A model generated the notes under the pieces. The model worked only from the letters and a program-made list of their open reading frames with translations, had not been told where the DNA came from and did not search any database. Made by a program: the position numbers and the translations under genes. Positions 22,673 to 34,207 of a stretch of DNA of 64,000 nucleotides are shown here, in pieces (the first letter of the stretch is position 1; each line of letters opens with the position of its first letter). Source of the DNA: Alnus glutinosa (lineage: Eukaryota > Streptophyta > Magnoliopsida > Fagales > Betulaceae); assembly GCF_958979055.1 (NCBI RefSeq), contig NC_084889.1, positions 8,921,761-8,985,760 on the forward strand, written 5' to 3'.

Positions 22673-25600
22673 ATGCCATCGACTTCTTTTTCGAGTCTGA
22701 GAACTGCCATTCGGAAGTCGATTGGAGTGCAAGAAGGTAGGCTCCAGGACTCGGTTGATGTGATAATTGGGCAAGGGAAATCGTTGTTTGGCAGTTCTAG
22801 GTTGTTCCATTCTTTATCATCGTCGTCGGCTCCTACGGACCTGCATCTGTTGTTACGACCTGGAACTATATATGCTGCAAGATCGGAGTTAGTTAGCCGA
22901 AGAAGGAATATCTCTGTTGTTGGAGCACTTTCGCGAACTCTGTCTATTCCATCTGTATCTGGGCCTTCCTTTCAGAACTGTGCGTACCACATTGATTGCG
23001 TGCTTGCTGAACCTGGGAACTTTACAGTCAGCAGCAAGTTTCAGAATAAACCTATGGCTGCTTCTGGTTCCAGAGCTGTATTTAGTGAATGTTCGTTAGA
23101 TATCTTAACTTCAAGGCATAAGCATCTTTCAATACCGACAAGTAATGCCCGTACCTTTTATAGCAACAGAAGTTTCGAGAGTTGCAGCAAAGCTAGCATG
23201 AGTTTGAAAAACCATGAGCAACCCCACGATAATGTGATTTATGGATATTTCATGTATAATGCTGCAAAGAGGTGGTGTAATTCTCACCCATTCATAGGAT
23301 CAGGACCAAGAGATTTTCATAGCACATCATCCACATGTTTTTCTGCTGGGACTGCCCCTCATGTGTCCTTTGATAATTCTGCTCGTGAGGAACAGCATGC
23401 AAATTCTACTGATTCATCTGAAGAGTATGTTCTCTGACACTGTTTCTGTTATTTCTCATAAACTTATTTACGAGACCTGTATTCCATTCTTTGTTTATGA
23501 GATATGATTTGATTGATGTTTGAAGTAGGTGTCATCTGAAATGTATCTATAGCACATGCTTAGAATGAACCTGGGTTTCCTCCACACATTGTGAGTCACG
23601 ATTTTATGTCATAGGCTGTTGCTCCCTATCATGTCCTTATGGTGTTTGTTGGGGGCTTCTTTTGTATTTTGGGTCTCTTGTGGGTTTTGGGAGTTGTGGG
23701 TTTGTAGTTCCCTGTGGATTTTCTTGGGTTTTTCATGTGGGCTAGTTGAGTTGTCCCTGTGTATACTTCTTGTGTACTTAGGGGCGTCTTACGCTTTTTT
23801 AATGAAATTTTCTTACTTATCAGAAGAAGAAAAAAAAGTGTTCTTTCAGAGGATAGTGATCTTAATTGGTTTGTAATCTGGAGGGTTTTAGTTCAATGCC
23901 AGGTTGATGTAAGGTGGGTGGGGCTAGTGTTGCCCTTATTAAAAAAATTGAAGCTGATCACCTATGTTGGATTATGATGGTTGCTTGGAAGGTTTAGGCT
24001 TCCTTGTAGCCGTGCTCATCATCCTATTTATAGTAGGTTTCACGGTTTTTTTCCCAAAAAAAATGATCTTGGAGATTGTGTAATGCTTACTCTCAAACTA
24101 TTTGGTTACACAGTAGTATATTCTTTGTTTCTCTCTCTTAGATGCAAGCACTAGATGTGCTGCACTGTTGACCTACAAATTACATTTTCATTGTCATCAT
24201 TCTGGTAGTAATATTAGCTTTCATTATTTGTTCTTAGTACCGGGTGTAACTGAAATGGTCTCTCTCCTATTTTATTGTTTATTACAACAAATCTTAACGT
24301 TGCAACTCCTCTTCCTACTACTGCTACTGCTATTTCTATTTCTATTGATTATTCCTTTGTTGATGTTAGAATTTTATCTGCACTTAAAAGTGTGAACCCA
24401 CGTTGACCTCCACTTATGAAATATCAAAATCATGTGATAACTTCAACATGTTACAATTTGCTTTCCTAGCCACTCTTAGCTTTAAAGTCAGCAAAATGCC
24501 TCCCACTTCTAGTTACACCTCATTAAACTGCAACTTTTACACTTTGTTCATGCTGTTTTTGAATAGTTAATACTCTGTCGATTTTATTCTTTTTTGTGGG
24601 TATTCTCCTTTCTGGCCAAGCTAGATATGTGTATGTAAATTAGTGACAAAGAGAAGGTAACCCTCTTTGCATATTATACTTCATTATTATTTGAATCCTA
24701 CCCATATCAAATAACAGTTATTTTCCCTCTTTTGTCTGTATTTTTCAAAAAGTTTCATTTACATAACTTGTCATGTTTATATGTGCAAAGCTGCTTTCAT
24801 GTTATATTTGTGCAAGCTGCTGCTGCTGCTCTCTCTCTTTTCCTACTCTATATATATTTCATCTATATGTGTTCAAAACCAGTCGGCCTTTTGTTTAACC
24901 ATTACAATGTATTGGAAAGGATTTGAAAGACCAAAGACTGGTATAGGATGAACTCCATGGTCCAGTAGTTTTTGAATAGTGCTTGTGGTACTTGCACCAC
25001 ACGAAGTAGCTAGTTTGTGGCCATCACTGTTGGTATAGGAGCTTTTGAGCTAGCCTAGGACTTTTGAAGACATTGCAGCTGTTCTTTTTTCTTTTTTTGC
25101 CTCTCTAATGTTTAGATCATTTTTAATATATTTTTTGAATCTGAAGTGGGAAAGATTTGTACAGGACTTTGGTGAAAATATTTCACCCTGATTTTGTTAA
25201 TTCATGGTTAGGTAAACATGATGAAGTACTTGCATTTACATCTAGCATGTTTCTTGGCTTTGACTACAGGAATACCTCGGCAGGCAAGACCCTGAAACTA
25301 CTTTCAGGTTCATGCTGTCTGCCTCATCCTGATAAAGAAGAAACTGGTGGGGAGGATGCGCACTTTATTTGTGTTGATGAACAGGCCATAGGGGTGGCAG
25401 ACGGTGTTGGTGGCTGGGCAGACCTTGGTGTTGATTCTGGAATGTATTCACGGGAACTCATGTCTAATTCAGTAACTGCTATTAAAGAGGAGCCCAAGGG
25501 TTCAATTGATCCTGCTAGGGTCTTGGAGAAAGCTCACTCAAGCACAAAAGCCAAAGGTTCCTCAACAGCATGCATCATAGCACTCACAGGCGAGGTATGC

Positions 25601-27723
25601 TTCTTCCATTATAGGCATACCTTCATGCCTGCCTCAAGTTTTGAGCCATTTGCCTAAAAAGGGCTATTATTGGATTTATCATTTTAAGAAATTGCGTAAC
25701 TATTGCCTGACTGGTTCGAGATATATTGGAAGTTCTATATTTTCTTAGTATGTTAGCCTGCAGATCAGTTTATACTCCCCCTGACTGCAGTTCCTTTTAC
25801 CCTTTTGGATCTTTGCTGCTGTTTCATATTTCAATGCATGATCATGATAATCTTAGTTTATGTAATAATTCCATGATGTGTTCTAATTTTGTTTTCAGAA
25901 TGAAAATTATGGGAAATCAGGGGTTGTATTATGTGTTGAGGAAGTAACATAATTTACTATACAACATATATGCTAATGAGCGTTGACTTGATGTGGCTAA
26001 GTGGACTGTAACACCTAATCAAGTTCAAGATTCATTATTTTGATTTATTTGGAGAGCTGGCTTCATTCTATAAGTGACATAGGTTAGATGTTATAACCTG
26101 CTTTCTATTTCTTGGGTTAGGCCAAATCATAATTACTGGGTTTATGACAGTAAAAGAAAAGGTTAAAGGTTTGTTTATTGATTTTTGTATGAGCTATGCT
26201 TGACTTTAAAGGACAAAAGGGTTAAGGTTTGAGAATCTTGGTTGAAGGAACTTTTGGACTGCAATAAATATAAGCGTATTAAGGGTGGTTACGGTGAGTT
26301 AACTGATGGATAGAGGTTAGGGAATAATTTTGGGGGTTTAGGGTTTCAAAGGGTGTAAAGCTAGAGATATGGTTGTGGTTATATTTGATCAAGAAATGAC
26401 AACTAATGGATCTGAACAGTGCCTGTGAGCAGTAATGATCGGCAGAGAAGAATCAAGGCTCTTCAAACTCAATCAAAGCACTCATAACCTTCATAAATAA
26501 AGCCTAATGAAAAATAACCAAAATCATAAAGGCCTCATGACTGAACTAGACTCTCTGAAAAACTAATTATATCATACCTATGGCTGCCTACGACATCCAG
26601 CAGCCAGCAATTCTAATTGAAAATCCTAAAACATTTTGACTTACAATCTTAAGACGAGTTAATTTTAATCCAAAATCAGACCGTGAAGTCTTTATAGATG
26701 TTATGGGGGCCTATAAGCCTTAGGATTAGGCTGCCAGTTTTGTTTTGTTTTTTCGTTTTTTCGAAATGGCTTGCTACAATGCGATCAATCAATAAATACT
26801 GGAAGGTTTGAGTGACTGCATGTCCTCCCCTGGTTAAGTGGAAGTGCATCGTATCTTTTGTTACTTGATGAAGTGAATGCCTTGTCTATTTTTGGGCAAT
26901 TTTTTACTGCTCAACTCTATATACTTGGTAAATCTTTTGTTGTTTTTACTTCTCTGAAACAAGATTTTGGGAGTCTTTTGTTTTTGTTATTCCAACTGGC
27001 TGGCAACATAAATTTATGCTTGGCTTGTCATTCCAGGCCCAGGGCGTTCATGCAATTAACTTAGGGGACAGTGGCTTTATGGTAGTCCGAGAAGGATGCA
27101 CCATCTTCAGATCCCCTGTGCAGCAGCATGATTTTAACTTCACCTATCAACTGGAAAGTGGAAATAACGGCGATTTACCTAGCTCTGGTCAGGTATGTGC
27201 CTATTACTCTTTTTCTCTTCTCTTCCTGCATATTCCTTTTATGAAGGACCTAATTATAGTTCGAAATTGGTGCCATGCTTCATTTATATATTTTAAGGGC
27301 ATGGATGTCCATAGATTTCCTGGTCTGGGAGGGGTAAACCTTTCCCTTAGGGAACGCATTTGTGTAATTTAAGTCGCTTGATTATTAAAATGTGTTAATG
27401 AGACAAGTGGGCTTTGTTTGATTTAGGTTTTTACGATTCCAGTTGCTCCGGGAGACGCTATAATTGCTGGCACAGATGGACTGTTTGACAACTTGTACAA
27501 CAATGAGATTACTGCAGTCGTGGTTCATGCCATGAGAGCTGGCTTAGGGCCTCAGGTTACCGCTCAGAAGATAGCAGCACTGGCACGTCAACGAGCACAG
27601 GATAAAGACCGGCAGACGCCTTTTTCCACTGCTGCTCAAGATGCTGGGTTCCGATATTATGGTGGCAAGCTTGATGATATCACTGTTGTTGTTTCATATA
27701 TCACGAGTTCTAGCGATGTATGA
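22673..27723 (+). CDS. PP2C-family protein phosphatase, PP2C55-like
   Basis: Exons 22673-23424, 25270-25594, 27037-27192 and 27427-27723 (phases 2, 0, 0) encode 509 residues. Residues 1-240 are Ser-rich and poorly conserved, beginning MPSTSFSSLRTAIRKS, which resembles an organelle-targeting leader. From about 260 the PP2C catalytic domain of the Arabidopsis At4g16580/At5g66720 type follows. It has GGEDAHFI (Asp280), ADGVGGW (Asp295), INLGDSGF (370), GTDGLFDNLYNNE (Asp428) and KLDDITVVVSY (494-495), supplying the expected Mn/Mg-binding acidic residues. It is a metal-dependent Ser/Thr phosphatase; the substrate is unknown. The protein ends ten residues after the last strand. Intron 1 (1.8 kb) includes a LINE 3' tail, and the leader has an upstream ORF abutting the start. 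Family assignment is firm; organelle localisation is inferred. Confidence 0.94.
23600..23840 (+). mobile_element. LINE 3'-tail fragment in PP2C intron 1
   Basis: The block TTGTGTACTTAGGGGCGTCTTACGC, then TTTTTTAATGAAATTTTCTTACTTATCA and an A-rich tail, matches the 3' ends of the LINE fragments at 51236-53050 (minus) and 54919-55563 (plus). No reverse transcriptase remains. Borders are approximate. Confidence 0.6.
25595..27036. other. PP2C intron 2, no other feature seen
   Basis: 1.4 kb between clear donor (GAG|GTATGC) and acceptor (TTCCAG|GCC) sites. No transposon signature or conserved open frame was recognised. Confidence 0.5.
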
Positions 27724-27724
27724 G

Positions 27725-27725
<1 letters not shown>

Positions 27726-27764
<39 letters not shown>

Positions 27765-27787
27765 TCTCCCTCTCTCCCTCTCTCTCC
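27726..27787. repeat. (CT)n microsatellite in the PP2C 3' UTR
   Basis: A CT-rich tract with a few CCCTCT variants, starting three bases after the stop codon. Confidence 0.9.
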
Positions 27788-28918
27788 CATGTATATACTA
27801 TATATTATATTTCATTTTCCTTGCTTGTCGAGTCAGGCTTTTTGTAGAATCGAAATAGCATTTCTTGGTTTGAGTTTATCCCAATGGACTAGGCATATCC
27901 AACTTTTTTGATAAGTAGGCATATCCAACTTTTAGCTAGAATAGCTAAGCTAAATCATAAAAAAGACTTCCATCCCATTATTTACTAAAAATGCAAAATA
28001 GATTTGTCTGGATTTGTGAATAGTGTAACTCCATGTGGAGTTACACTATTCGTAAATGCATCTTTTTCTTAATATTTCTCTTGGGCCTCTCTCTTTTCCT
28101 TCTTTTTTCACGGTTGCTTGTGATTATAATTAATTAGTAGTTATTGTTTACTTCTTTCACACAAAATAAAAAATAAAAAATACGACCTGTTTATGTTAAC
28201 GGGTCGGGACTCCAGACACGACACGAACACGATAATTTCACGGATCACTCGACACGATCTATAAAATCCGTTTAACATAATGTGTATCGACCCGATTAGA
28301 TTAAAAGTGCTTCTTCAAAAAAAAAAATTAATGACCAAAATTTTAACAGGAAAATCCTCATTTTCCTGTCCACCAACAAGCCATTCAAAATTTCAAACCA
28401 GAATGCAAAATGGAAAACAGGAAAAAGAAAAAGTGAAAAAGAAGACCCTTGTTGATAATTCACCACCTCTGTTTTCGAATACCTAATTTACCACAATGTC
28501 CACTCTCTCCAACCCCATAAAGGCTGAAAAAGCTATCCTTTTTCCTATTAATGGTGAGAAAATCACTCTCTCTCTCTCTCTCTTTACAGTTTAGACAAAC
28601 CATTTCATAGATTAAAATGGCAATCACCTTTCTTCTTCTTCATGTATACAAAAAATGAGATCACTTAATTACAAAAGAAAATTACTAAACAATCAAATAA
28701 TCAAATCATTTCATGTCAAAATGCTATAAAAATGGAAATTAACTATTAACATATCGGCGGTACCAGATGCGACATCGGTGGAAGAGAGAGAGAGAGCGGC
28801 AGAGAGACGGGGAGAGCGATGGCCGTTGGCAGCAAGCCCCAAGCGGAGAGCAGAGACTAGAGAGGCTGAGAGAGAGAGCGTCGACTCGAGTGGGTCCAGC
28901 CTCCAAGCGTCAAGCGAG
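27788..28918. other. intergenic, repeat-derived
   Basis: 3' flank of the PP2C gene. It contains a 34-bp palindrome (28017-28050), a GGGTCG/ACACGA-rich repeat (about 28180-28300), a CT tract near 28566 and a GA-rich stretch (28780-28880). No gene recognised. Confidence 0.5.
28017..28050. repeat. 34-bp near-perfect palindrome
   Basis: GAATAGTGTAACTCC, a four-base centre, then GGAGTTACACTATTC. All 15 arm positions pair. It is embedded in an otherwise plain 3' flank and may be the core of a very small MITE. Confidence 0.85.
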
Positions 28919-29682
28919 ACTGTGGGTAGGGGTGTGCACAGGGCGAATTTTCACCATTTTTGCCCCCGCCCCGCAACCATGCGGGTATAGAAAATCTCAC
29001 CCACAACCGCAAATTTGCTCACTATATCCACAGGGTCGCGGGGGGGCGCGGGGTGGTTTCTGCGGGTGCGGGTTTTGCAAATTCAGAGTAGATATGATGG
29101 GGTGGGCTTGAAGAGAAATGAAGAAAAAAGTGAAGGGTGGCTGCTTTGTTCTATAACTTCCATGAGCGTCCGCTTTCTCGACGTCGTCACCATCAAGTTT
29201 CGCGAGGAAGACGCCTACCCAGTTCCTAAAAACGAGTACCATACAAGAGGATAAGTCAAATACCTAAAGAGAAGAGTCTGGTGAGGGGAAGAAGAGAGGG
29301 GAAGAAGAGAGGGGAAAAAAACAAGAAAGAAAGAAGAGAGGGAAGAAGAGAGGGGAAGAATTGAAGAGTGAAGAAAAGAGAGCGGCGCAGAGAGGGACGA
29401 AGTGTGTGCATTGTGTAGTGTGGTGTGTGCGGCGCAGTGAAGGAAAAAAGAAAAGTGAAGGGCGAAGGGGGCTAGGGCTGATTAGATTTAGATTTTCTTC
29501 TTTCTCTCTCTCTCTCTTTTCCTTGATGCGGGGCGGGGATCCGGTTTTTTTAAAACACGCAACCCGCCCCGCCCAGCACATATTTCTCAAATTAAAACCT
29601 TAATCCGCAAAAAAAAACTGAAAACCCGTTCCTTTGCGGGTCGATTCGGGTATTACGGGTTTTGTACACCCCTAATTGTGGG
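28919..29682. mobile_element. non-autonomous hAT-type element with 8-bp TSD
   Basis: The element (28927-29674) starts TAGGGGTGTGCAC and ends GTACACCCCTA. It is flanked by ACTGTGGG (28919-28926) and ATTGTGGG (29675-29682), an 8-bp duplication with one change. The interior is G/C-skewed with purine-rich segments and no transposase. The termini match the element at 8289-9184, so the two belong to one family. Confidence 0.78.
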
Positions 29683-30514
29683 AGGAAGAAGAAGGGGCGG
29701 CAGCGGCGCGGTTAGGAGCTGAAGATGAAGAAAATGGAAGAAGAAGAGAAGGGCGGCGGACTCGGCGGAGCTGATTCTGCTGAACTGCTGAAGGAAAAAG
29801 TGAAAAAGTAAAATTTAGGGTTTTTAGTTTTGATTCTTTTGATTTTTGAACTTTTATGTTTTGTCACTTTGTGAGTTTGTGTTTTCGAATTTTTGCTAAA
29901 TCAGAAAATAGTATTAGGCTATTGCCATTTGCTGCTATTCCCAATTTTCCCCCCCGCCCCCTTTTTTTTAATTTTTTAATTTTTTTATTTTTAAAAAAAA
30001 GATAATCGTGTATGGCGGGTCGCCCATAGGTGACCCACCACCCGATCTGTCAGACTGAGTTAAACGGGTCGACCCGTTTATGACCAAACTCGTTTAAGGT
30101 AGACCCAAACCCGCTAATTTCGTGTCGGGTTATTGGGTCATGTCAAAATTGCCAGCTCTAGTCACATGGCACATCCATTTCCATAATGTGGACTATCGTG
30201 TGAGTGAATTTGTAAAGGGTAATAGTAACATATATAGTACTCCAAACAGTTTCCTAATCTAAAGATAATTAGCATGAGCTTTGGAATTTGGCTGGCCTTG
30301 ATTTGTTTGTTTCCAATCAATGGAAGAATTGTTATTATCTTCCCAAAATTCGTAACTTAAGATTCTTAACTTGTTCAATTTACAACGAACAGGGGAGCTA
30401 AGAGAGTAGAAATGTTTGGGTTATTTCAATGGCAGGCAGAGTTACTGTTATTAATTTAGACAGCTCGGCTCACCCAACCCATGTCATGCAATCAAGATGC
30501 AAATAGAGTTCATC
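29683..30514. other. intergenic, no gene seen
   Basis: It starts with a GAAGAAG-rich stretch and includes another GGGTCG/CGACCC repeat (about 30005-30160) related to 28180-28300 in inverted orientation. The two may be the outer parts of one larger element interrupted by the hAT insertion, but terminal repeats were not confirmed. Confidence 0.45.
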
Positions 30515-30746
30515 ATGTTGACCAGGGACGGAGCCAGAAGTTCTTATGGGCAAGGGCCGGTGGTAAAAAAAAATTATTGGTAGGGGCCAATAGGCTAAAT
30601 TTTTAGTTTTTTAGCTTATATATATATATTTTTTTTTGAGATTTTTTTTTTTAACCTAAGAATTTTTTTTTCAAGGAAATTGGGGGGGGGGGGGGGGGGG
30701 GGCATGGCCCCTGCCAGCCCCCCCTCCCTCCGTCTCTGCTGTTGAC
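30515..30746. mobile_element. short hAT-type MITE with 8-bp TSD
   Basis: The element (30523-30738, 216 bp) starts CAGGGACGGAG and ends CTCCGTCTCTG, inverted termini with one mismatch. ATGTTGAC (30515-30522) and CTGTTGAC (30739-30746) are an 8-bp target duplication with one change. The interior includes a run of about 20 G near 30683. Confidence 0.75.
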
Positions 30747-31810
30747 TGCCCAAAGAATTCGGTGGACAAGGGGTCTCGGCTTGAAAAACGATCCAAATGC
30801 AGACAAACAGCAGATGATTAGCATATCTCTCATGTTCTTGTGGGCTTATTCCTATGTCTTCTTTCTCAGTTAAATGTTGATGGGAGATGAGACTTCTGGG
30901 CGCTTTTTCCATAGCCCTCGGAACCACAATACCAGCTTTTTCTTCACCACTAGTGGGGCTCGTTCCTCGGTTGATGACGGCCGCTTAATGTTGTTTGGTA
31001 AAAAACACATTATTATCAAAACAATACAAAATACTTTTCAAATCGACAGAGGAAATTATTCAAACTCAATCTATAAAAATATCATGTCTCTTTTACACGT
31101 GAGAAATACGTGTTTTTTATTGAGACAGGAGTTGCAAGAATTCAAGAGGCAAGAGTTACTAACATTCAAGAGACAAGAATTATAAGTACTCAAGAGACAA
31201 GAGTCACAAAATGATAAATTAGATTTATTGTTGTTAATGTAGAAGTAGAAGAGACTTGTAATGTTCATACTCTTTCTCTATAATTCAGTCTATTTATAGA
31301 GAAATAGTCTAATTTATCTAAACGTTACTAGTTTCTTTAATTTTACTTCTACATTAATAATAATAAATTTAATTTATCATTTTATAACTCTTGTATCTTG
31401 AGTACTTGTAACTCTTGTCTCTTAAATACTTATAACTCTTGTATCTTGAGTTCTTGTAACTTTTGTCATAATAGAAGTGTAAGGGAATAAAAGTTCTTAC
31501 TGAATTAATTTCTCAACTAAAAGTGCTGACAAGGGAGTTGGATATTTTATAACCCCTTATTTTCCAATGCAATAAATTCCTTTAATTTATACCGTAAATA
31601 GGAGCTATGGAACAACAATTTGGAGCATATATAGTTCAAGCGTTTATTATGGACATCATCCAAACATCTGAAGGAAAGCATAAACTTCCCTTACCATCAC
31701 TTTGTTCCTCCCATCCCTCTATGGACCATAAGTTAAAGGAGGTGATCATGTGTATTTGAAAACTGCCGAAGGAACATCCACCATAGCCATAAGGCTGCCT
31801 AAACTAGGTA
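30747..31810. other. intergenic, no gene apart from the inverted repeat
   Basis: The minus-strand frame 31940-31746 reads ...GNLPSLGSLMAMVDVPSAVF... before a stop. This looks protein-like, but it is short, fused to TA repeat, and was not recognised. Confidence 0.4.
31110..31480. repeat. inverted repeat containing tandem CAAGAGACAAGA units
   Basis: The left arm (about 31130-31260) holds three tandem copies of a TTCAAGAGACAAGAATT-like unit, then ATGATAAATTAGATTTATTGTTGTT and TAGAAGTA. The right arm (about 31345-31475) carries the same blocks in reverse complement and reverse order. It could form a hairpin of about 120-bp arms. No target duplication was found; a fold-back element or LTR fragment is possible. 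Confidence 0.6.
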
Positions 31811-31825
31811 GGTTGCCAGTCACTT

Positions 31826-31892
<67 letters not shown>

Positions 31893-32270
31893 AGAGCTTC
31901 TCAAAAGAGACCTGAAAATATAGGATAGAGAGGGTTTCACACGTGCTTGCTAAAGCCGTTGAATATCCACCAATCTACGCCATTTAACGTGGTTTGAAGG
32001 TTTCTTTTCAAACTACATCAAAAACACAAACATGTATTTCATCGTTTGCTTTTACTGTTTCAACACAATAGGAAGGGACAAGTATAGGGGTGTCGGTAAA
32101 TTGTCAACCTGTCTAGTGTCTAATCATGCATATCAGAGATTGCAAACTTTCACTGTAGCCAAACACCACATATGCACCGTAGACAAAAAAAATTTTCATT
32201 CCAAGACATAAGATTGACCAGTTCCAAACTGAAGCTCGTGACCTCTCCAGTTCAAACTTCGTGTTTGCAA
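31811..32270. repeat. direct duplication flanking PI, copy A
   Basis: Shares an ordered series of blocks with 39751-40590: CAGTCACT, a TA tract, GAGACCTGA(A/G)AATATAGGA, AGAGGGTTTCACACG, AATATCCACC, AGGAAGGGACAAGTATAGGG, TAATCATGCATATCAGA and ATACATAAGATTGAC. Direct orientation, diverged, non-coding. Confidence 0.75.
31829..31889. repeat. (TA)n microsatellite
   Basis: About 30 TA units inside duplicated segment A downstream of PI. Confidence 0.95.
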
Positions 32271-32849
32271 AAACTTGAAGAGAATTTTAGTAGAGAGATA
32301 TGTCTTTTAACCCATGCCCAATAATGCTTTATATATAGAATATATAGACTCCTTATTTAATTTATATTTTAAGCCATGGACCCTCAATTAGAGTTTTACC
32401 TTAATTATTCATTGCATCAAAGAATAAAAAATCAATTCCAATAATAATTTCACAAATAGTTCTTTATTTGGAATAAATTACCGAACATCCTAATTCGGGT
32501 TTAACTAAACTAGATGTAGCATGTGGGCACACTTTAATGATTAGGAGATTTCTAATATTTTTTCACTTGGCCCTCATGACACATGAGCTTTTTTTATTGT
32601 GTTAGGTACGTACTTTAATATGATTATAACTTTATTTATTCATGAAATGGTCTCACTCGCATAAGGAATATTACACATGATTCATGAATTATGGCGATAA
32701 AATCCTTATATAATGAGTTATCCCTACCATGCATTACAATGTATAATACTCCCTAAATGAGTAATTTACGGGCAATCAAACTTTATTAATGGACCTGTAA
32801 GCCATTTCGTTCCAAATTTATTTATCCCAACAGATAAAAACAATACACG
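32271..32849. other. AT-rich DNA, possible copia 3' LTR region
   Basis: It lies just beyond the RNase H end of the copia remnant. A CACTTGGCCCTCATGACACATGAG motif near 32565 resembles sequences in some copia LTRs, but no paired LTR could be aligned. Confidence 0.3.
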
Positions 32850-34207
32850 ACCAATTAAGTCTACTTACTACATCTCTATGATATAGTTCCTTTAGTAAGA
32901 AGAAAAATATATCCTAAAATAGACTCTCTATTATCTACACATCCAACAAGAATTGAATCCGAATAACCAATCACTTCCAAGCTGTAGTCATTGGTTCCTT
33001 GAATATACCATAAGACTTTATTAGTAGCTCTCCAATGTTCAAACCTGGGTTGTCTTGGTATCGACCTAGTAGTCCTATTGCCAGTCCAATGTCAGGTCTA
33101 GTGCATACCTATGCATACATTAGGCTACCTACTACAAATACATATGAAATACTTTTTATCTACTCATGTTCCAATGCATTTTGGGAACACTGATATTTAT
33201 TGAATTTATCCTCCTTAGCAAAAAGTGTCATTGCGGTTCTTTCATTATGAATCTCACAAAAACTTTTTCAATATAGGTCTTTTGAGACAATCATAATATT
33301 TTTTATTTCTATCTGTACGAATCTCTATTTGTACTAAGCACATAAGAGGCATCATACAAATTCTTCATCTCAAAGTTTTGTGAGAGGAACATTATGTAGT
33401 AAACTTAAATCATTGCTCGTAAATAAAATATTATCTACATATAGGACTAAAAATATAACTTTACTCTTATTGGCTTTAAGGTATATGTATTGATTAACAA
33501 GGTTCTAAAAAGAATTGTACGAGACAAAAATGAGCTATTAATACCATATGAGACAGCTAGGTTCACATCCATTTAATGTAACTCTAGATTAAAATAAACT
33601 ACTAATACCACAATTATCCTAAATGAATCATTCTTAGACACTTGAGATAATGTTTTATAATAATCAATACCTTTCTTTTGAATCAAAATGTAAAACCATT
33701 GGCTACAAGTTTAGCTTTATTTATTTCAATGTTACCAGAAGCATTCCTTCTGATTTTTTAAACTCATTTGCAACCTACGGCTACAATTCCTTTTGGCAAG
33801 TCAACAAGATCCAAGACTTGTTTTTCTTAGCCATAGATTCTATCTCTTGCTTCATAGCATCAAAGCAAAATGTGGAGTTATTTCCACTTGTGGCTTGTGA
33901 AAACGAGCTTGGATCATCTTAGGTCCGACATTAAAATTTGACTCTTAGAGGTATATAACATATCACTAGGAATTGCTAGTCTTTTTATCCTCAATGATCT
34001 TCTTAATCCTACTCCCTCAACATTTTGCAAAGTCTGAGTAGTTCAACTTGAACTTGTTCTTCATGAGTACCAATTGTTGCACTTGTCTTCATAATTCTTC
34101 ATTCTCAATGTCACGAAGATTATGCTTGCGATTTGGCCTTTCATCTTCCAACCCACCCCGACGATAACCTCGATTGGCCATTACAACCAAAACTCTGATA
34201 CCAAAAA
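32850..34207 (-). mobile_element. degenerate Ty1/copia pol with tRNA-Met primer site
   Basis: Minus-strand fragments in several frames match copia pol. They are a segment resembling the start of RT (near 33860-33640, with ...SWILLTCQKE-like and KAKLVAKGF-like pieces), the RT catalytic region LVLYVDNILF (YVDD changed to YVDN, near 33445) and an RNase H-like IGYSDSILVGCVDNRES near 32990-32900. Near 34193-34203 the minus strand has TGGTATCAGAG, a primer-binding site for tRNA-Met, followed by a Gag-like start (MANRGYRRGG). Gag and integrase are largely missing and stops abound. The 5' LTR should lie beyond 34207 but its outer border was not found. Confidence 0.7.

Noticed and set aside
25157-25657. 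PP2C exon 2 open frame as an independent gene starting at 25157
   Set aside because: The true exon begins at an AG acceptor at 25270 and is in phase with exon 1; the upstream part is intron.
33650-33922. Plus-strand 90-residue open frame
   Set aside because: It is antisense to the copia RT relic; the minus-strand reading explains the sequence.
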